From Mytilus trossulus (Eukaryota; Mollusca; Bivalvia; Mytilida; Mytilidae), in the NCBI RefSeq assembly GCF_036588685.1, contig NC_086381.1, forward strand, positions 49,785,431 to 49,849,430: a DNA stretch of 64,000 bases, written 5' to 3'. The stretch's first letter is position 1, and each line of letters begins with the position of its first letter. The notes beneath the pieces are model-generated. The model had not been told where the DNA came from, did no database searches, and worked only from the letters and a program-made list of their open reading frames with translations. Both the position numbers and the translations under genes were made by a program. Below are positions 58,195 through 64,000 of the stretch, one piece after another.

Positions 58195-58800
58195 GAATGG
58201 AAATGGGGAATGTATCAAAGAGACAACAACCCGACCATAGAAAAAACAACAGCAGAAGGTCACCAACAGGTCTTTTAATGTAACGAGAAATTCCCGCACC
58301 CGGAGGCGTCCTTCAGCTGGCCCCTAAACAAATATATATATACTAGTTCAGTGATAATGAACGCCATTCTAATTTCGAAATTGTACACAAGAAACTAAAA
58401 TTAAAATAATACAAGACTAAAAAAGACCAGAGGCTCCTGACTTGGGACAGGCGCAAACATGCGGCGGGGTTAACATGTTTATGAGATCTCAACCCTCCCC
58501 CTATACCTCAAGCCAATGTAGAAAATTAAACGCATTACAATAAGTACATTTAAAATTCAATTCAAGAGAAGTCCGAGTCTGATGTCAGAAGATGTAACCA
58601 AAGAAAATAAACCAAATGACAATTTTACATAAATAACAACAGACTACTAGCAGTTAACTGACATGCCAGCGCCAGACTTCAATTAAACTGATTGGAAGAT
58701 TATAATTTTATCATATGAATATCAGGCACAATCCTTCCCGTTAGGGGTTTAATATCATACCATCATAACATATATGAAAAGAAAGCGGTGAAAAACTGGG
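58195..58800 (+). repeat. Abundant mussel repeat (GGGGAATGTATCAAAGAGAC family)
   Basis: Landmarks in order are GGGGAATGTATCAAAGAGAC, AACAACCCGACCATAG, CCCGCACCCGGAGGCGTCCT, CTCCTGACTTGGGACAGGCG, ATGAGATCTCAACCCTCCCC, GAAGTCCGAGTCTGATGTCA, CTAGCAGTTAACTGACATGC and AATCCTTCCCGTTAGGGGTT. I recognise this as a high-copy bivalve repeat; its transposon class is unknown to me. No ORF survives. Confidence 0.75.
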
Positions 58801-60744
58801 GAAGGGCTTGTTTCCCAGTTTCGCAGCCTCATACAAAAAAGTTTATATTTTCCTGACATTGGCGTATTGTTGTATATGACCATTTCACAATTAATTACAT
58901 TTTGAAAATTTATCGCCATGCCGCTTACTTCACACTTCCTTTACATTGATTTAATTTTGCCTCCGTAGAGGCGTTCAGAAATTGCGACTGCTGCCGTATT
59001 TCAGGCATCAGCGCGGGGTATTGGGTATAGTTTTCAACTAGCAATAACCACGTCTCGGATAAACCTCATCGACTATGGTACTGCCACTGCGCAAAGCTAA
59101 CGAACAAATGGGTTACAAAATACCCGGTTAAACTCATTTTTTCTATTAAGTACGGTACAGATTAAAATTTAAAAAAACAAACTTTAATTTAAAATATCTA
59201 AATAAATACTTTTAAAGCAATAAATTCATATAAAATTATACATTCATTTTATTAAAAATACAAACATTCTATAATCTGTCTGTGTAAAACTAAACAGAAT
59301 TTTTTCCCTAAAACAAGCTTTTCAAGGGGAAGTAACTCAAATCTTTATGCTATTTGTTATCATCACGAAATTGTTAATATTGTTTTTTTTTTAAATGCTA
59401 AAGAAAACAAGATTTACAATTTGTACTATATTATTTGTCACTTATATATTTGAATAATTGCGCATATCTAACACGTTACAGTCAAGACTTGAGGACACTT
59501 TAGATAAAATTAGAAAAAAGGGGGGAGTATTTGTTGTCAACTCACGACAAAAGTTGATACACAGATCATGCAGCCCAATTGGTGGCGTTTAAATACTCAG
59601 AACTTTAATTATGCTTAGGCACGGGACACTTATATATACAATGAGTGGTAGGGTAGGGAGCCACCGAAATTGTGTAAAAGATATTATTGTGAATGTAGAT
59701 TGAATACACAGAATCAAAGATTGACAACAGTTGTTGATTTTTAGACTTGTTTTTAGATAATTCAACCCTGAGATTCAACCTCGTCACTCGAGGTTCGTCA
59801 TATAAAACAGATCATAAGTTAACAAATGGACAAACGGACTCACGTTTTTCACTTCATGGAATACCCTCAGTACAAGCATACGCGTGTAGACTTGTATCCA
59901 ATAAATATCGCATTGTTTTTTGGGACCTCCCCCTTTTTTCTCCAAAATCTATTATTTTTTTCTAATGCTTTCATTTAGTGAACGTGGGTTTTTGTATTAG
60001 ACCTTTACAAGTATTCCATGAATACTATTAGCTATTTCTTTACTGTGTTTACTACCTATAGCGGAACCGACAATACAAATTGGTTTTGGTGGGGGGAAAA
60101 GGGGGAGGACAAAAAAAAATCCCAAGTACATGTTCTTGATTTAAAAAAGTTAATGTTTTTTCGTGTTTGAGAAAGATAATATTACATTTTCATCAAATTC
60201 ACAAACGTATTCTACCCCAACGTTAGAGAATTCACTAGTCATTTAATCATGATATATTTTATACTTCGCCTAGCTGTATTGTACTAAGTAGGGTCTGGTC
60301 TGTTTTAAAATTATTACACATCCTTGTTATGTACTTATTGTGATAAATATTGTCATATTGTTACTTGTAAGATTTGTATAAAGTTGAGTTCGTGAGTCCA
60401 AATAACGCCCTTTTGGAAATTCCTGGCTACGGGCCTGTCTTTAAAAAGAAAAAAGGCTAACATAATACTTCCAAATAAGAAGCAGCCGATGTCAAATTTT
60501 CCAAGATAAAGGGGGATAACCTAAATTAACACCAACTCTGCACATATACACACTCTAGTCATTTAATATATATTATATACTAGTTGTATTATACTAAGTA
60601 TAGGATCTGGTCTGTTAACATGTTACACATGCTTGTTAAGTACTTATTGTGATAAATATTTTTATATTGTTACTTGTAAGATTTGTATATGTAATAATGT
60701 GACCTACCGAATTAGACTATAATTTACCGGATTTGTAATCACAT
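58801..60744. other. No gene recognised
   Basis: AT-rich, with a G-rich spot at 60,090-60,107. Two near copies of a ~110-bp segment lie at 60,235-60,375 and 60,555-60,690 (TACTAAGTAGGGTCTGGTCT, GTACTTATTGTGATAAATAT, TTGTTACTTGTAAGATTTGT), a local direct duplication. The chance frames at 59,605-59,965 show no domain. Confidence 0.5.
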
Positions 60745-60990
60745 AAGCAACACGACGGGTGCCACATGTGGAGCAGGATCTGCTTACCCTTCCGTAGCAC
60801 CTGAGATCAGCCCTAGTTTTGTTGGGGTTCGTGTTGTTTATTCTTTAGTTTTCTATGTTGTGTCATGTGTACTATTGTTTTTCTGTTTGTCTTTTTCATT
60901 TATAGCCATGGCGTTGTCAGTTTGTTTTAGATTTATGAGTTTGACTGTCTCTTTGGTATCTTTCGTCCCTCTTTGTATGCATTAAAATTT
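60745..60990 (+). mobile_element. Retroelement 3'-tail copy (GACGGGTGCC family), outside the array
   Basis: ATCACATAAGCAACACGACG, GGTGCCACATGTGGAGCAGG, CTTCCGTAGCACCTGAGATC and GCCATGGCGTTGTCAGTTTG. This independent insertion shows that the family is dispersed, not only part of the vWA-gene duplication. Confidence 0.75.
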
Positions 60991-62194
60991 TAATTATTCT
61001 TTTTTTCAAAAATTATCTTGAGTATTTACAAACTAATTTGCAATCTCAAAAAACGATTATGATATAGATCAACTGTCAGAATTTAGTAAACTATTTTTTA
61101 TCTTTTAACATTAGAAATTCTATTTTTGTTTTACACATTTATATAATGTAGATACATACAAAGAGAGACAACTCTTATCTTCCTTCTATTCCTACATGAT
61201 CAAACCAATAATTATTTACTAGATACTTTCATCTTTATTTTCTCGTTTAATATTCAACTATTGTACTTCATGCATATGTAGCGAGTTGTACTTTAAACTA
61301 AAAGATATCTATTTATATATCTACAATGTATACACCATGTGAACTGTTGTGGCGATACATACTTTTCCTGTTAAAAGTCCATTGATATCAGGATTTCTGT
61401 CTGCTTAGCTTCATTCGGAAAACAGTTTTACTATCTTTCGGGCGAAAAAACAAATCGACCCGAATGAAGGGCGACAAATTTTGGTTGTATGTCTCCTTTT
61501 GGTTAATCTGCTCCCTCTTTCTGGATATAAACAGAAATTTGTTATATTGCAACAGTCTCCACACAAATCGGATGAACCGATTTACTCTTCTGTTTCTTCC
61601 GATAGAACTTCAGGAATATATTCTTCAAACGTATCAAAGTGCTGACAAAAGATGAAAATGGTTGGGTAAGAGTATGCCCGAGAACCAGTTACCCTTATTT
61701 ACTTAGTTGATATGATCTGAAATGTCTTAAATATTCAAAATTAGTGGGAAAAGGGAATATACGATTTAAACCGCATGTCACTTTATGCATATTCGGTAGG
61801 TTTGAAACTTAATTTTTTTTTAATAACCCAAATAAGAGTTCCGACCGAGTTGTCAGAGTTCAAACACCGAACCCCGTGGATTTGTCAGTATATTTTCTAA
61901 GATTTAACATTAAGACATACAAACAGCTTGTAACTATAATACATCATGTGAATGTAATTGCAATTCTCAATTAAACTCACGGTACGTGTCAGTGTATTTA
62001 CACAACCCTAAATGGCAAATACAATGTACTCTCAATGATAAAGGCAGGAATACTTTATCTATCATATCTATTAGATTCAGCTTTCTATAAAGAAATAAAT
62101 TACGACCCTTGACTTTCTTTTCAATGCTCTTACTATGTACTAATGTACTAGTATTTCACTTCATATATATCTAGGTGCAAATGTAGGATTAAAT
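60991..62194. other. No gene recognised
   Basis: AT-rich intergenic DNA. The 63-codon frame at 61,464-61,655 starts with a hydrophobic stretch but has no splice or homology support. Confidence 0.4.
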
Positions 62195-63051
62195 AGTGTC
62201 CCCCATGAAATTATGTCCCATGGACAAAATTTCACAGATATGATCTATGATATTTGGTCCGGGACATAATTTTATTATAAAATATTGTCCACCTCTATGT
62301 AAAAGTGTCCCTTGACAAGAGATACTATTGTGACCTTTGTTGGGCATTTTTTCATAGTGCAATCATGTCCATATTGCATAAAAGTCTTGTCTAATACCAA
62401 AAAAAATATTTAACAAAAAATAATAAGACTAAATTGACATTTTTATTTAAATAAGCAATAGGAATCTATGAATTGTTTTAACATCTTTGAAATACCCTTT
62501 ATAACAAGATCAATAATGTCAGGAATAATATTCATAAATGCTTGATTGTCGTTTCTTCTTACGCATACGTTTCGGTCTTGGAGGCATCACGAGAACGTCC
62601 TCTGTTTTTTTGTCAACATGTATACATTTCATTGTTTTTTATTTGAAACTGCTTTGCCTTCCTTCTTATTGATCTCCTATAATTATTTTCAAATTCTGGA
62701 GGGTATTGACCATCAGACACATAATTATACAGCTGTTTATATTCATCACTTTCCATTTTTGTTCACATCTGTGTTGTCTTTATTTAAATTTCAATTATGA
62801 TTTAAGTAATTGATTAAAACATTTCAATGATTTCTATAGGGACAGAAAAAAATAGCTACACTATGAAATATTGTCCTTTGAGACATAATTTTATAAAACA
62901 TCCATGAAATTATGTGCAAGTACTAGGGACAATTTTTCACTAAGGGAGACACTATTTTATGGTTTGCAAATGTGATATTTTGTCCCATGAACAAAATTTC
63001 ACAGCTAAACTGTGAAATAATGTTCTAGAGGACACAATTTCATGGGACACT
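62195..63051. mobile_element. 857-bp AGTGTCCC inverted-repeat element
   Basis: Ends are AGTGTCCCCCATGAAATTAT and, reverse-complemented, AGTGTCCCATGAAATTGTGT. Subterminal similarity extends through CCATGGACAAAATTTCACAG on the left, with ATGAACAAAATTTCACAGCT on the right. GTCC and ATGAAAT words are repeated many times inside both arms. No target duplication is obvious, and the 84-codon frame inside (62,546-62,800) is unconvincing. Confidence 0.72.
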
Positions 63052-63269
63052 TTTTTGGCTTACACAAAGGACACCTGTCATGTATTATACTTTGCAATAG
63101 TCAAACCTACATGTGTTTAAAAAGCAATGTATTTGTGTTGGACGAGCAACGCAGTTATTTCCTGTTACCGTTGAACTTGCTTTAAGAAAATACTAAGATG
63201 GAAATTCTAAGATCAAATGGCGTCCCCTTCGTCACAAATTTTTAAACCAAAAGAACAAAACATCAAATC

Positions 63270-63475
63270 TGAGGACAGGTCATGATTGCCTGTGAGCGTT
63301 GTAATCAACAAGTACTTCCTTTTATGTATGGGTTCGTGTTATTTTCTTTAATATGATGATGTTATGATTGTGAACTTGTTGGTCTTTTTGTTCATGGTTG
63401 TGCCTCTTTGACTTTGACCTTCGATCTTATATTCCCAGCTGTTTTTGGTATCTTACCTCTCTTTTCAATTAAAAA
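63270..63475 (+). repeat. Strongly diverged GACGGGTGCC-type tail
   Basis: The spacing of ATGGGTTCGTGTTATTTTCT, TGTTGGTCTTTTTGTTCATG, TGACTTTGACCTTCGATCTT and GGTATCTTACCTCTC parallels the retroelement tail, but the first part is not recognisable. Possibly an old subfamily. Confidence 0.4.
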
Positions 63476-64000
63476 TATTTCTTTACCTAAAAATTGCTGA
63501 TGCAAATACAGGTATTGTAAACAGTTATGTTATTGCAAATGATTGGCGGTACCCTGTGGGATAAACATTCACCTCAAAACAACCATTCTTGTTCAATTCA
63601 AAAGGAAGAAGGGCTATCGATGATCGAACGTCTACCTTTTAGAAGTAACGATATTTTGAAAACAATTAATACACATTTACGGATTTTCATTGGCTGTTTA
63701 CTACCATAATTCCATTTCTTTGTATATGACATTCCTGTTTTCAGGCTTCAATCTATACAGACTAATTTTGTCGAAATTGGTTTGTAAATGTCTAATCAAT
63801 ACTTTACGAATTATTGTAATAAAATAATGATGGTCCACTCGGGAAAGATATGAAGTAGGTAATTAGACGTATTATGGCGGCCATTAGCGCGATCGAAGTT
63901 TATAAAGGTCAGACACGGTGATCGTTTTACAATATCGTCCTGCGCAATACGAAAATATCTGCAGGGTATTCAGATTCTGTAACATATGACAATGGAAGAT
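63476..64000. other. No gene recognised
   Basis: The 60-codon frame at 63,527-63,709 has no domain or splice support. The rest is plain AT-rich DNA up to the window end. Confidence 0.4.

Noticed and set aside
62546-62800. 84-aa ORF in the AGTGTCCC element
   Set aside because: Low-complexity, hydrophobic and aromatic-rich, with no domain and no splice or start context worth noting.

Overview
This is a eukaryotic, AT-rich, intron-containing and repeat-dense window. It looks like nuclear DNA of a marine mussel (Mytilus or a close relative). The main reason is a set of interspersed repeats that I recognise from mussel genomes: the GACGGGTGCC...CTGCTTACC tail, the GTACCAGGATTATAA / GACTCATCAGTGACGCT family, and the GATATGATTGCCAATGAGAC family. 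The species call rests on recognition only and was not searched. No operons, CRISPR arrays or rRNA genes are visible. Most open reading frames in the window are chance frames through repeats.

Region 1 (1-11,270) is a dead APE-type LINE on the + strand. It is cut in two by a 7.87-kb insertion at 1,587-9,454. The insertion has TTAA target duplications and GGTGGCTC inverted ends, and removing it with one TTAA restores the LINE reading frame across the junction.

Region 2 (11,270-48,000) is a head-to-tail array of at least four ~12-kb units. Each ancestral unit carried parts of a minus-strand three-exon gene encoding a small secreted protein: signal peptide, cysteine-poor thrombospondin-1-like (TSP1) module, and von Willebrand A (vWA) domain with a complete MIDAS. 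Gene 2 (20,017-23,409) looks intact at about 320 aa. Gene 3 (31,980-35,732) has all three exons, but a repeat landed exactly at its exon-1 donor, leaving only a weak GT. Gene 1 (11,300-11,531) is an orphan exon 1. Two further units have collapsed (35,207-43,765 and 43,766-48,000) and kept upstream DNA only. Private insertions mark each unit: a Harbinger-like element in A; a hAT-like element, a TTAA MITE and a hairpin element in B; a 6.8-kb fold-back transposon with a nested 2.8-kb element in C; and a second hairpin element in D.

Region 3 (48,000-64,000) starts with a broken C1q-domain exon carrying a nonsense codon. Next comes a palindromic cluster of 441-bp units carrying a tRNA-derived SINE head. 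The rest is a scatter of non-autonomous inverted-repeat elements, including a 55-bp palindromic micro-element with a 9-bp target duplication, plus known mussel repeats. I see no convincing host gene there.

The working biology is a young, unstable family of secreted vWA proteins being duplicated, truncated and re-spliced by transposons. I did not find a clear new molecular system. The most unusual items are the donor-site insertion in gene 3, the collapsed array units, and the tandem-repeat-ended 6.8-kb fold-back element with its palindromic GTAAACGCG core.
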